Assembly (NCBI RefSeq): GCF_014196495.1
Contig: NZ_JACIDT010000004.1
Coordinates: 1-64,000 of the forward strand
Origin: Sphingobium jiangsuense
GTDB taxonomy: Bacteria > Pseudomonadota > Alphaproteobacteria > Sphingomonadales > Sphingomonadaceae
Direction of reading: 5' to 3'
Length of the DNA: 64,000 bases
The notes below the pieces were generated by a model that made no database searches, was not told the DNA's origin, and saw only the letters and a list, made by a program, of their open reading frames with translations. Positions 1-8,749 of this stretch are shown here, in pieces; within the stretch, counting starts at the first letter, position 1; every line of letters begins with the position of its first letter. A program made the translations under genes and the position numbers.

Positions 1-110
1 AGCAATTGCGGCAGGATCGGCGCCAGCAGCACAATCGCCATCGTCGACAACGTCACCGGCAGCAATAACGAAAAACCGGTCATGAAACCGGGGGTGCGAT
101 GATGGGTCAT
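1..110 (-). CDS. MFS transporter, N-terminal fragment (cut by window edge)
   Basis: Only the first 36 codons are inside the window, read leftwards from an ATG at 110. They give MTHHRTPGFMTGFSLLLP followed by a long hydrophobic stretch ending APILPQL, which is the cytoplasmic start and first transmembrane helix typical of a major facilitator superfamily permease. It lies 49 bases after the PepSY gene on the same strand and is probably the last visible member of the operon that starts with the TonB receptor at 4429. Family assignment rests on one helix, so it is tentative; substrate unknown. Confidence 0.55.
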   Translation of the reverse strand, partial: MTHHRTPGFMTGFSLLLPVTLSTMAIVLLAPILPQL

Positions 111-159
111 TGGCTTCCCTTTGAAGAAAAAGAAATTTCGAACGGTTCGGCCTGGGCGG

Positions 160-702
160 TCATTTCCAGTAGAGGCCCTTTTTCCGGCCCCGCCGCCGCA
201 TGTCCCACCACAGCTGCACCCCCGTCACCGACAGGATGGCGAGCGCAATGCCGCACAGGATGCTGAGGATGCGGCCGGTCCAGCCGAGGAAATATCCGGC
301 GTGCAGGTCTTGCAGCACATAATGATAATCGGCGGGCGGCGCGGGCGGAGTGATCCTCTCGCCGGTGCGCGCGTCGAGCAGCAGCCGGGCGCCGCCCGGC
401 GCCCCGCCTGCCCCCGCGCCAACGGTGATGCGCGGCCCTGTAAGGTCGATCTGGATGGTCCGCACCTCCAGCGCCGGATCCGCCCGCGCGGCGTCGGCGA
501 CGCGCGCCACCATCGCGGCGAGTTCGGCATTGGAGGGCAAGGGTTGCGCCGCCTGCCGCACCGGCGTGCCGTGCCCCGGCGGCTGCTGGCCGAGGCGGAT
601 CATGTCGAGATGCAGCAGCACCCCCGTCAGCGCGACGAAGAACAGCAGCAGCCCGGCGGGAATGGCCGCCCAGCGGTGCCATCGGCGCAACGGCATCGCC
701 AT
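160..702 (-). CDS. PepSY-associated transmembrane protein
   Basis: A 180-residue inner-membrane protein with one helix near residues 13-33 (HRWAAIPAGLLLFFVALTGV) and a second near 142-165, separated by a periplasmic domain. The layout, the HRW start and the C-terminal LSVTGVQLWW motif are those of PepSY-associated membrane proteins, several of which are ferric reductases or siderophore-linked. It starts 4 bases after the stop of the EF-hand lipoprotein gene. Being in an operon with a TonB receptor suggests a role in processing an imported ligand or metal; that is inference. Confidence 0.8.
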   Translation of the reverse strand: MAMPLRRWHRWAAIPAGLLLFFVALTGVLLHLDMIRLGQQPPGHGTPVRQAAQPLPSNAELAAMVARVADAARADPALEVRTIQIDLTGPRITVGAGAGGAPGGARLLLDARTGERITPPAPPADYHYVLQDLHAGYFLGWTGRILSILCGIALAILSVTGVQLWWDMRRRGRKKGLYWK

Positions 703-705
703 GCC

Positions 706-1152
706 TCAGGGCCGGGACGCGGCGGGTGATGGCGGAGGTGGCGGCGGCGGGGCCTTGCCGTCGGCGGCCATGCGCGCGGCCATCTGCCGGTCGAATTCGC
801 GGAACTCCGCCACGGTCAGCACGCCGTCGCCGTCCAGGTCGATGCCGGGCGGAGCGGCGTTGGCGCGGTAATCGTCCAGCGTCACGAAGCCCCGGCCTTT
901 CTCGAACATGTCGAACGAGCTTTGCGGCAGGCCCTGCGCCTGCCACTCCGCGCGCGACATATGCCCGTCGCCGTCGGCATCGACGGTCTTGGCGAACTCC
1001 GTCATGTCCGGGTTCTTCGCCGGACCCGTCGGCGAGGCGGCGGCGTTCCCGGCCATGGCATTCTGCGCGGCGGTGTTGGCATCCGCGCTTTCCTTCTGGC
1101 AGCCGCCCAGCAGGCAGGCCCCCGCCGCCAGCAGCATCCAATGCTGTTTCAT
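706..1152 (-). CDS. EF-hand calcium-binding lipoprotein
   Basis: A 148-residue lipoprotein. The start at 1152 (MKQHWMLLAAG) is preceded by AGGAGAG and gives a lipobox LLGGC with Cys18 as the lipidated residue. Two canonical 12-residue EF-hand loops are visible, DADGDGHMSRAE (58-69) and DLDGDGVLTVAE (105-116), each with Asp at positions 1, 3 and 5 and Glu at 12. The C-terminus is a proline run then PAASRP. EF-hand lipoproteins often sit beside TonB receptors and PepSY proteins in sphingomonads; a Ca-dependent envelope role is likely but its partner is unknown. Confidence 0.85.
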   Translation of the reverse strand: MKQHWMLLAAGACLLGGCQKESADANTAAQNAMAGNAAASPTGPAKNPDMTEFAKTVDADGDGHMSRAEWQAQGLPQSSFDMFEKGRGFVTLDDYRANAAPPGIDLDGDGVLTVAEFREFDRQMAARMAADGKAPPPPPPPSPAASRP

Positions 1153-1235
1153 GATGATCTCTCCTGCATCCTGTCGGTGCTGTGCGGGGCCATTTTCGGC
1201 GGAAGAGGCCCCGCGCGCATCCCTTGTTGCCGATC

Positions 1236-2144
1236 CTATTGCTCGCAATTGCAGTAGGAGAAGGTCTCGCCGAACGTGTAATAGGGTTCGGGCAGCGGCG
1301 GCCAGAGGATGCCGGGGCGCTGCGGGCTGTAGACCGGGTAGGAATAGACCGGCCTGGTGAAGCCTTCGGGCAGCTTGAAGTCGGCCCGCTCGCCCGCCTG
1401 CGCCATCGCCTGCGCCGGTTCGCCGGTCAGCGCCTTGTCGCCCAGCGCCTCCAGCACCTTGGCCACCATTTCCTTGGGCAGGCCGGGCGTGAAGTCATAG
1501 GCCATCTGGAGGTGCCAGATCTTCCATTCGCCATTTTCCTTGATGAAGTCCCCCGCATATTTTTCGAAGAACATCGTCGCGTCGACGCCGACCTTGCCGC
1601 CGGAGAACTTGCCCATCAGGCCGACGCCCGGCGAATACCAGATGCCCTTGGCGGTCTTGCCGTCGCCCGCGATCTCGATGATCGGCGTGGTGCTGGTATG
1701 CATCACCCATTCATGGCCTGCGCCCAGATTGGCGGGTTCGTTCTTCACGGCGGGGTCGATCTCCGCAATCGCCTTCAGCGCCTTTTCGCGGTTGCGCTGG
1801 TTCTCCTCGCCATAGGCGCCGCGGATCACCTCTATGCCGTTCATCACCCACATCGGGCTGCCGAAGGTCGCGGTTTTGGCGTTGGGGCCGTTGCGGGCGA
1901 CCCAGAGGGCGTCGACCTCCTCCAGGTTCATGCCCGCCGCGTGGTAGAATTCATGCTTGCTCATCAGGTTCTGGACCAGCCACATGTCGAGCGCGCGCTG
2001 TCCTTCCGATATGACGGGCCGCTTGCCCGCCGGGGCGGATGCGGGGGCCTGCGCCGCCGGCTTCGCCGGGGCGGCCTGGGCGACCCCGCCCGTCCCGGCA
2101 AGGCCGAGGGCGGTGCAGGCAAGCAATAATTTCGTGACCTTCAT
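1236..2144 (-). CDS. Exported SnoaL/NTF2-like protein
   Basis: The start at 2144 (MKVTKLLLACTALGLAG) has GAGGAGAGAAGGA just upstream and gives a Sec signal peptide cleaved near AQA. After an Ala/Pro-rich linker comes a region that looks like an NTF2/SnoaL-type fold (RALDMWLVQNLMSKHEFYHAAG, then WKIWHLQMAYDF near the end of the domain). SnoaL-fold proteins bind or isomerise small hydrophobic or aromatic ligands. It begins 11 bases after the TonB receptor stop, so the two are co-transcribed and it may act on the receptor's substrate. The C-terminus ends in an unusual Pro/Tyr-rich tail with CNC. No catalytic residue can be assigned. Confidence 0.7.
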   Translation of the reverse strand: MKVTKLLLACTALGLAGTGGVAQAAPAKPAAQAPASAPAGKRPVISEGQRALDMWLVQNLMSKHEFYHAAGMNLEEVDALWVARNGPNAKTATFGSPMWVMNGIEVIRGAYGEENQRNREKALKAIAEIDPAVKNEPANLGAGHEWVMHTSTTPIIEIAGDGKTAKGIWYSPGVGLMGKFSGGKVGVDATMFFEKYAGDFIKENGEWKIWHLQMAYDFTPGLPKEMVAKVLEALGDKALTGEPAQAMAQAGERADFKLPEGFTRPVYSYPVYSPQRPGILWPPLPEPYYTFGETFSYCNCEQ

Positions 2145-2155
2145 TCCTTCTCTCC

Positions 2156-4429
2156 TCAAAAATTAAGACCGGCCGTCACCATGAAGGTGCGGGGCGCCGT
2201 GACGAAGCGGCGATAGGCGGGGAAGACATAGGTGGTCTGCGCCTTGTCCTCGACATTGCGCAGCACCGCGCCCAGCGACCATGGGCCGCGCTCGTAGCGG
2301 ACGCTGAGATCGGTGCGGCTAAATCCCTTCTGATAGGCGCCGGGCAGATATTGCTCCGGCGAGACGTGATAGCCGGTGCTCAGATGCGTGTTGACGCCGA
2401 AGGTCAGCACGCCGTCCATCAGGTCCACGCCCTGCTCGACGCCGATATTGGCCGCCCATTTGGGCGCGTTCTGGATGCGCAGCCCGTCGAGCTGGAAATC
2501 GCCCTGGTTGACGAACGGGCTGTTGGGCAGCACCGCGTCGCCATATTTGGCGTCGAGCCAGGTAAGCGACGCCTTGATCCGCCCCAGCGCCCACGGCGCG
2601 GCGTCCAGTTCCATCTCCGCGCCCTGAATGTCGGTCGAACCGGCATTCTTGATGACCGGGAAATTGGCCGTCGCGCCGCTCGTGCCGACCGGCAGCTCCT
2701 GAAACACGCTGAACTGGTAGTTTTTGTAATGATAATGGAAGGCGGCGAGGTTGAGCTGGATCCGGTTGTCCCAGAAGCGGTTCTTGATGCCCACCTCGAA
2801 CGAGGTCAGATGCTCCGGCTTGAAGGAGATAGGCGGGACGGTCGCGGCAATGCCGCCCTGCTTGAAGCCCGTCGCGACATGGGCATAGAGCATCGAGCGG
2901 TCCGCCACGTCATATTCCATCCCCAGCTTGTACTGGGTGCTCGACTGGGAGCTGGAATAGGTCTGGACGCCGGTCGAGGTTCCGGCGACCACGACCTCAT
3001 ATTCCTGCGCATTCTTGTCGCGGCTGACGCGCAGGCCGCCGGTCAGGCGCAGCCGGTCGGTCAACGCATAGGTGAGCTGGCCGAAACCCGCGATGGTGGA
3101 GCCGGGCAGGATCTGCTGGTCGAAGCTGCCCGTGTCGCCGTTGTTGGTGGTGATCGTCTGCGCGTTCAGCGGCGCGCCGCCGTCGGTCTTCAGATAATAG
3201 AAGCCCAGCAGATATTTGAACGGCCCCCCGCCGTTGGAGGCCAGCCGCACCTCCACCGACTTGTATTTGGTGTCGGCGGCCTGCGCCTCATAGTTGGAAT
3301 TGATCGTGTAGGTCGGCCCGGCGCCCGGCAGGATGGATCCGAACAGGAAGCTCGATTGCAGGAAATTCCGGTTGCGGGAATAGGCGGGCAGCACCGTCAG
3401 CGTGGCGAAGCCCAGATCCGCGTCGAGTTGCAGCTGGAAGGTTTCCGCCTTGCGGTCGATGGAACCGGGCGTGTGCTCGGGATTGTTCGACCACGGATTG
3501 CCCGGATCGCGCTGTTCCCAGCCATCGGGGAAGCGGGGGATCGGCACGCCGCCGGTGAAGGGCGGGCCGCCGACGATCGTCGGGTCGAAATTGCTGAAGA
3601 AATAGGGCGGCGGGAAGGTGAGGTTCCCGGCGGAACCGGGCACCGGCACGGTATTGGCGCCCAGCCCCTTTTCGCGGAAGATATCGGCCTTGAACAGCAG
3701 GGTGAGCCAGTCCGCCGGCCGGACCAGCGCCTTGGCGCGCAGCCCCCATGCGTCGGAATTATAGGAGCCGTCGTCGACATAGCCGTCGCGCTTTTCGCGA
3801 AAGCCCGCGACGCGGAACGCCAGATTTTCGTTGACGCCGAGGTTGAGCGCGCCCTCGATCCGCCGGTGGTCGTAATTGCCCAGCTGCCCGCGCAGATGGC
3901 CGGAAACGCCCTCTACCAGCCGGGGATTGGCGGTGATGACGTTGACCGAGCCGCCCGAGGCGTTGCGTCCGTAAAGCGTCCCCTGCGGCCCGCGCAGCAC
4001 CTCCACCCGGTCGATGTCGTAGGAGCCGGAGGTGACCGATTCGGTGCGGCCGTTATAGGCGCCGTCCACCATCAGCGCGACGGACGGGTCGGCAAAGCCG
4101 GGATCGACCGAGGAGCCGACGCCGCGGATATAGAGCTGCGCGCCCTGCGCCAGCCCCTGCACCTCGACGCTCGGCACGTCGCGCAGCACCGCGTCCAGAT
4201 TGTTCTGCGCCTTGAGCGCGATGTCCCTGCCGGTGACGACGCCGATGGAAATGGGCGTGCTCTGCACGTCCTCGGCGCGCTTCTGCGCGGTGACGACGAT
4301 ATCGGCCAGCCCGATCCGTTCGTCGGCCGCCGCCTGCTCCGGACCTTGCCCCGGTCCGGCCTGCGCCATCGCCGGAGATGCTACTGCAACCGCTCCCACC
4401 GATGCACATAAAAAAAGGCTCTTGCGCAT
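2156..4429 (-). CDS. TonB-dependent receptor
   Basis: A 757-residue outer-membrane receptor. The signal peptide ends at PAMAQ (about 1-23); a plug domain follows with DIVVTAQKRAEDVQSTPIS, the RGVGSSVDPGFADPSVALMVDGAY segment and the EVLRGPQGTLYGRNASGGSVNVITANP hallmark in pieces; then a 22-strand barrel ending in the aromatic terminus TAGLNF. It heads a minus-strand operon with the SnoaL, EF-hand, PepSY and MFS genes. It is divergent from a LacI regulator, and the spacer carries repeated TCCAT/ATGGA elements, so control by that regulator is plausible. Ligand unknown. Confidence 0.93.
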   Translation of the reverse strand: MRKSLFLCASVGAVAVASPAMAQAGPGQGPEQAAADERIGLADIVVTAQKRAEDVQSTPISIGVVTGRDIALKAQNNLDAVLRDVPSVEVQGLAQGAQLYIRGVGSSVDPGFADPSVALMVDGAYNGRTESVTSGSYDIDRVEVLRGPQGTLYGRNASGGSVNVITANPRLVEGVSGHLRGQLGNYDHRRIEGALNLGVNENLAFRVAGFREKRDGYVDDGSYNSDAWGLRAKALVRPADWLTLLFKADIFREKGLGANTVPVPGSAGNLTFPPPYFFSNFDPTIVGGPPFTGGVPIPRFPDGWEQRDPGNPWSNNPEHTPGSIDRKAETFQLQLDADLGFATLTVLPAYSRNRNFLQSSFLFGSILPGAGPTYTINSNYEAQAADTKYKSVEVRLASNGGGPFKYLLGFYYLKTDGGAPLNAQTITTNNGDTGSFDQQILPGSTIAGFGQLTYALTDRLRLTGGLRVSRDKNAQEYEVVVAGTSTGVQTYSSSQSSTQYKLGMEYDVADRSMLYAHVATGFKQGGIAATVPPISFKPEHLTSFEVGIKNRFWDNRIQLNLAAFHYHYKNYQFSVFQELPVGTSGATANFPVIKNAGSTDIQGAEMELDAAPWALGRIKASLTWLDAKYGDAVLPNSPFVNQGDFQLDGLRIQNAPKWAANIGVEQGVDLMDGVLTFGVNTHLSTGYHVSPEQYLPGAYQKGFSRTDLSVRYERGPWSLGAVLRNVEDKAQTTYVFPAYRRFVTAPRTFMVTAGLNF

Positions 4430-4502
4430 ATCCTCTCCTGTACCTGTGTTTTATGGGTGATTTCGCCCGCTATGTTCCGCCCGGCGGAGTGGAATCGTCA
4501 AA

Positions 4503-4529
4503 TCCATAAAATAAATGGAATCTATCCAT
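4503..4529. promoter_or_regulatory. Alternating TCCAT / ATGGA inverted repeats (candidate operator)
   Basis: TCCAT (4503-4507), ATGGA (4515-4519) and TCCAT (4525-4529) form two overlapping inverted repeats with 7- and 5-base spacers in an AT-rich patch of a GC-rich spacer. It lies between the divergent TonB receptor and LacI-family genes. It does not look like the central-CG LacI operator found at 5742, so the binding protein is uncertain. Confidence 0.35.
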
Positions 4530-4588
4530 GCTGTGGGATTGGTTCGCACCTGCGACGGCCTACTATGGGAAGGCAGAGAAAGAAGCGC

Positions 4589-5656
4589 ATGAAGCCTGTT
4601 GCACCGCAGATCAGAATAGCAAGGCCGCCCACCGGTTCCGACGTCGCGCGCGCCGCCGGGGTTTCCAAATCGGCGGTATCGCGCGCGTTCAACGGCGGGC
4701 TGGTGTCGGAGGACGCGCGCGCCCGGATATTCGAGGCGGCGCGCCTGCTCAAATATCGCCCCAGCCTGACCGCGCGGTCGCTGACGACGAATCGGTCGGG
4801 GCTGATCGGCGTCGCCATCACCCATCTGGACAACCAGTTCTATCCGGAGGTGATCGAGCATATCTCCGATCGCCTGCGCGAGGAGAAATATCGCCTCGTG
4901 CTGTTCGTCACGCAGGGGGCGACCGATCTGGAGCCGATGCTGGACGAATTGCTGGGCTATCGGCTGGACGGCATCGTGCTGGCGTCGAGCAGCCTTGCCG
5001 CGCAGCTGGCGACGGAATGCCGCGAATCGAACGTGCCGGTGATCATGTTCAACAATATCGATCCGCAGGGCCGCGCCCCCGGCGTCACCACCGACAATGC
5101 GGCGGGCGCGGCGCAGATCGCGCGCTTCCTGCTGGCCGGGGATCATCGCCGCTTCGCCATCGTGACCGGCATCGCGGACAGCTCCACCAGCATGGAGCGC
5201 TGCGCGAGCTTCCGCGAGACGATCGCTGCCGCAGGCCTGCCGGAGCCCGCGCGGGTTTCGGGTGAATACAGTTTCGAGGGAGCGACCCGCGCGACGCTGG
5301 AGCTGTTGCGCGGCAAGGATGCGCCCGACGCGATCTTCTGCGTCAACGATCATATGGCGCTCGCCGCCGTTCAGGCCGCGCGGACCGCCGGGCGGGAGCC
5401 GGGGCGGGATATCTCGATCGTCGGCTTCGACAATGTCGCCATCGCCGCCTGGCCCGCCTTCGCGCTGACCACCTATGCCCAGCCGGTCCGGCAGATGACG
5501 GACAATATGATCAGCCGCCTGTTGCAGGCGATAGACGGCAAGCCCCTGCCCGACGAAACCGTCCGCCTGCCGGGCAGGCTGATCGTGCGCGCCACCGCCC
5601 GCCGCCCGGCGGGCGTGCGGACGGACGAGGAAGGCGTCGACTATTGGGAGGGATAG
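4589..5656 (+). CDS. LacI-family transcriptional regulator
   Basis: A 355-residue regulator when started at 4589 (MKPVAPQ), which has AGAAAGAAG upstream; an in-frame ATG at 4565 lacks a ribosome site. The N-terminal LacI helix-turn-helix is clear (SDVARAAGVSKSAVSRAFN, then a hinge helix around ARLLKYRPS), followed by a periplasmic-binding-fold sensor domain with GLIGVAITHLDNQFYPEV and ISIVGFDNVAIAAWP. It sits between the divergent TonB receptor and a GH106-type glycosidase that carries a near-ideal LacI operator, so it most likely represses that glycosidase in response to a sugar or glycoside. Confidence 0.9.
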   Translation: MKPVAPQIRIARPPTGSDVARAAGVSKSAVSRAFNGGLVSEDARARIFEAARLLKYRPSLTARSLTTNRSGLIGVAITHLDNQFYPEVIEHISDRLREEKYRLVLFVTQGATDLEPMLDELLGYRLDGIVLASSSLAAQLATECRESNVPVIMFNNIDPQGRAPGVTTDNAAGAAQIARFLLAGDHRRFAIVTGIADSSTSMERCASFRETIAAAGLPEPARVSGEYSFEGATRATLELLRGKDAPDAIFCVNDHMALAAVQAARTAGREPGRDISIVGFDNVAIAAWPAFALTTYAQPVRQMTDNMISRLLQAIDGKPLPDETVRLPGRLIVRATARRPAGVRTDEEGVDYWEG

Positions 5657-5741
5657 GCTGACCGCAAGGAATGGCCGCCGCCTGCCACGGCATTGATAGG
5701 CAGCTATCGAATCTTTCAATTCGCCATTTCCCCGCCGCTTG

Positions 5742-5755
5742 TGCAACCGGTTGCA
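5742..5755. promoter_or_regulatory. LacI-family operator TGCAACCGGTTGCA
   Basis: A perfect 14-bp palindrome with the central CG and flanking TGCAA/TTGCA typical of LacI/GalR-family operators. It lies 33-46 bases upstream of the glycosidase start codon and 86 bases after the LacI gene stop. Confidence 0.75.
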
Positions 5756-5787
5756 GCAGATCGCAATAAGGATGACGGGGAAGAGGA

Positions 5788-8736
5788 ATGACGGTGAACC
5801 GGCGGCTGTTTCTGCAATCGGCGGGCGGAGCCGCGCTTGCGGTCCGGGCGGGCATGGTATCGGGCGCGCCCGTGCGCGGCACGGCCGCGAAGGCCACACC
5901 GCTCTCCGACGCGCTGCGCGATCCGCCGCTCGCCTCGCGCCCGCAGATCCGCTGGTGGTGGCCGGGCGGCGCGGTCGATCCGGCGGCGATCCGCGCAGAG
6001 GTCGCCGATATCGCCACCGCCGGCTTCGGCGGCTTCGAGATCGCCGACGTGCGAGACAGCATCGAGGTGCCGATCGATCCCGCCACCCTGGGTTGGGCCA
6101 GCCCGGCCTGGATCGCCGGGGTCGAGGCCGCGCTGGAGGAAGCCGACCGGCGCGGGCTGGCGCCTTCGCTGACCCTTGGCCCGCATTGGCCGACCGGCAT
6201 CCCCGGCGTCCGTCCCGATGACGATGCCGCGTCCAAGGAGCTGGTGCACGGCGAACGCCGCCTCTCCGGCGGGTGGCGCTATAGCGGCCCCGTTCCCCCG
6301 CCGCTTCAGGAAAAGCCGTCCGGCGCGCTGCCGGTGCAGAACGAGAACCCGCCGGTCACGCCGGTGCTGATTGCGCTTCAGGCGATGCGGATCGTGGAGG
6401 CGCCGCAGGGGGCCGCTCCGCTGCTCGACCCGCGCACGCTGATCGACCTGTCCGCGCGCATAAGGGACGGGCGGATCGATTGGACCCCGCCCGATGCGGG
6501 CGAGTGGATCCTGCTCAGCTTCTGGATGCGCGGGACGGGGCAGATCCAGAACATGTTCGGCATGAACCGCAAGGCGTCGATGCTGGCAAGCCCGACGCCC
6601 TATGTCCTCGACATTTACGGCCCGGCGGCGGTGACGGCGCTCACCGCCTATTGGGACCGCCATCTGCTGACCCCGCGCGTGCGCGAGCTGATGCGCCGCA
6701 CGGGCGGCAGCTTCTTCGAGGATTCGCTCGAAATGGCCGCCGCCTGCCCGTGGACGCCGACCGCCCTCGCGGAGTTCGAAAAGCGGCGCGGCTATGGGCT
6801 GATTCCCCATCTGGCGCTGCTGGTGTCGCGCCAGCCGACCATGGGCGAGATGATCCTCGGCGGCGGCAGGCCGCAGCTGTTCCGGTTGCAGGGCATGGAA
6901 GCGGAGCGGGTGCGGCATGACTATGATTCGATGCTGTCGGACCTGTATATCGAGCATCGGCTGAGGGGGCTGAGCCGCTGGGCGGAAAGGCTCGGCATGC
7001 GCTTTCGCGTGCAGGCGATCGGCAGCGACATCAATTCCGGGCTGGCGGCGGCGGTCGCGGCCGTTCCCGAAGGCGACAACAGCAACGACATCCACGGCTG
7101 GCGCATGCTCGCGGCGGGACGGGATATTGGCGGGCACAGAATCCTGTCCGACGAGGCGGGCACCTTCGTCCGGGGCAGCGCCCATGTGGCGACCTGGCGG
7201 GACCTGCTCTACATGCTGCACCGGGACATGGCGGGCGGCGCCAACCAGATCATGCTGCACGGCTACAGCCATGCCACCGCGCCGGGCGCGGGCTGGCCGG
7301 GCTTTTCCGCCTTCGGCCGCGCGATCGGCAATGACTGGGGCCCGCGCGATCCCAACTGGACGATGGCGCCGGGCGTCACCGCCTATCTCGGCCGCCTGCA
7401 ACATTTGCTGCGGCAGGGGCGGACGCGCTGCGACCTTGCCGTGCTGGGCGAGCCGCTGCGCAGCCAGGCCGTGCTCCATGCGGGCTACACCTTCCAATAT
7501 CCGGCGATGGAGTTGTTCGACTGGCCGCAAATGGCGGTGAAGGGCGGCAGGCTGATGCCGGACGGCCCGGCCTATCGCGCGATCGTCCTCAATGCGCTGC
7601 CCGCGATCGACCTGACGGTCGCGCGCAGGCTGCTCGATCATGCGCGGGCGGGCCTGCCCGTGGTGCTGATCGGCGAGCCGCCCCGGCGCGGGCGGGGATG
7701 GCGCGACGCGCAGGCGCGGGACCGGGCGATCGACTCGCTCATCGGGCAGTTGCTCGCCCAGCCGACCGTCCGCCGGATCGCGCGGCAGAAGGAGCTGCCG
7801 CGGGCGCTGGCCGGGCTGGGGGTGGAAAGCCTGCTCCGCTTTTCCTCGCCCGACCGGATCATGGCGCTCCACCGCCATATGGAGGAGGGCGAGCTTTTCT
7901 ACCTGCTGAACGATCAGGACCGCCCTTCCCGCCAGACGGTCGATGTCGCCGCGAAGGGCGCGCCGTTTCAGGTCGACCTCTGGAGCGGGGATATCCTGCC
8001 GCTGCCCCACCGGCGCCTGCCCGATGGCCGGATCGAGATCGACCTTCGCCTCGCGCCCGACGAACCGGCGGTCTGGATCATGTCGGACAGCCTGCGGGCG
8101 ACGGCGCCCTTCCCCGCGCTCGCGGCGGACCCGGCCAGCGTGCGCGAAATCCGGCTGTCCGGCTGGGAGGTGATCTTCGACGACTGGCGCCCCGGCAATG
8201 GCCCGGCGCGGACGGTCATCCGGCAGGACCGCCTGCATCTCGACACGCTGGCGCCATGGTCGGCCTTGCCCGGTCGCAAGGGCATGGCCGGGACGGCGCG
8301 CTATATCGCCCATGTCCGGGTGGACGCGCCGCACATCCCCGCCGGCGCGCTGCTCGACCTCGGCAAGCTGGGCGGAACCGCCACCGTTGCCGTCAACGGA
8401 TCGGCGGCCGCGGCTGTGAACCCCTTTTCGCTTCAGGCGCGCATCGGCCCTCTGCTGAAGCCGGGCGACAACCGGATCGAGATCATCGTCGCCTCCCCGC
8501 TCAACAACCGCCTGCTCGCGGAAAATATCGCCGATCTGGCCTTCGCCCCGCCGCTGGACGGCGATGCGCCCGCCGCGCCCGCGCCATCGCCCGCACCGTC
8601 CAGCGGGGAGGAGGACCCCGATCTGGCGGACGGCCCGGCGGGCAAGGCCGGAATGCAGCCCGGCGCCGATCTGCCCGGCGGCCCGCGCCGCTACCAGGAT
8701 TATGGGCTGATCGGGCCGGTCAGCCTATGGCTGTAG
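5788..8736 (+). CDS. Exported glycoside hydrolase, GH106 (alpha-L-rhamnosidase) type
   Basis: A 982-residue enzyme, a usual length for GH106. The start at 5788 follows GGGGAAGAGGA. The N-terminus VNRRLFLQSAGGAAL is a Tat-like signal. The opening catalytic-domain motif RPQIRWWWPGGAVD followed by IATAGFGGFEIADV is what I recognise from GH106 alpha-L-rhamnosidases, with NDWGPRDPNWTMAPGV further on and a jelly-roll carbohydrate-binding region before a Pro/Ala linker near the end. It would release rhamnose from plant glycosides or polysaccharides in the periplasm. It follows the LacI gene and its operator. I did not assign the catalytic glutamates. Confidence 0.8.
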   Translation: MTVNRRLFLQSAGGAALAVRAGMVSGAPVRGTAAKATPLSDALRDPPLASRPQIRWWWPGGAVDPAAIRAEVADIATAGFGGFEIADVRDSIEVPIDPATLGWASPAWIAGVEAALEEADRRGLAPSLTLGPHWPTGIPGVRPDDDAASKELVHGERRLSGGWRYSGPVPPPLQEKPSGALPVQNENPPVTPVLIALQAMRIVEAPQGAAPLLDPRTLIDLSARIRDGRIDWTPPDAGEWILLSFWMRGTGQIQNMFGMNRKASMLASPTPYVLDIYGPAAVTALTAYWDRHLLTPRVRELMRRTGGSFFEDSLEMAAACPWTPTALAEFEKRRGYGLIPHLALLVSRQPTMGEMILGGGRPQLFRLQGMEAERVRHDYDSMLSDLYIEHRLRGLSRWAERLGMRFRVQAIGSDINSGLAAAVAAVPEGDNSNDIHGWRMLAAGRDIGGHRILSDEAGTFVRGSAHVATWRDLLYMLHRDMAGGANQIMLHGYSHATAPGAGWPGFSAFGRAIGNDWGPRDPNWTMAPGVTAYLGRLQHLLRQGRTRCDLAVLGEPLRSQAVLHAGYTFQYPAMELFDWPQMAVKGGRLMPDGPAYRAIVLNALPAIDLTVARRLLDHARAGLPVVLIGEPPRRGRGWRDAQARDRAIDSLIGQLLAQPTVRRIARQKELPRALAGLGVESLLRFSSPDRIMALHRHMEEGELFYLLNDQDRPSRQTVDVAAKGAPFQVDLWSGDILPLPHRRLPDGRIEIDLRLAPDEPAVWIMSDSLRATAPFPALAADPASVREIRLSGWEVIFDDWRPGNGPARTVIRQDRLHLDTLAPWSALPGRKGMAGTARYIAHVRVDAPHIPAGALLDLGKLGGTATVAVNGSAAAAVNPFSLQARIGPLLKPGDNRIEIIVASPLNNRLLAENIADLAFAPPLDGDAPAAPAPSPAPSSGEEDPDLADGPAGKAGMQPGADLPGGPRRYQDYGLIGPVSLWL

Positions 8737-8749
8737 CGCGCCGCAACCC

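Noticed and set aside
5716-8334. Long open antisense frame (over 870 codons) across the rhamnosidase-type gene
   Set aside because: Arg/Ala/Pro-rich with no domain, no ribosome site, and fully opposite a well-supported gene; typical high-GC antisense openness.
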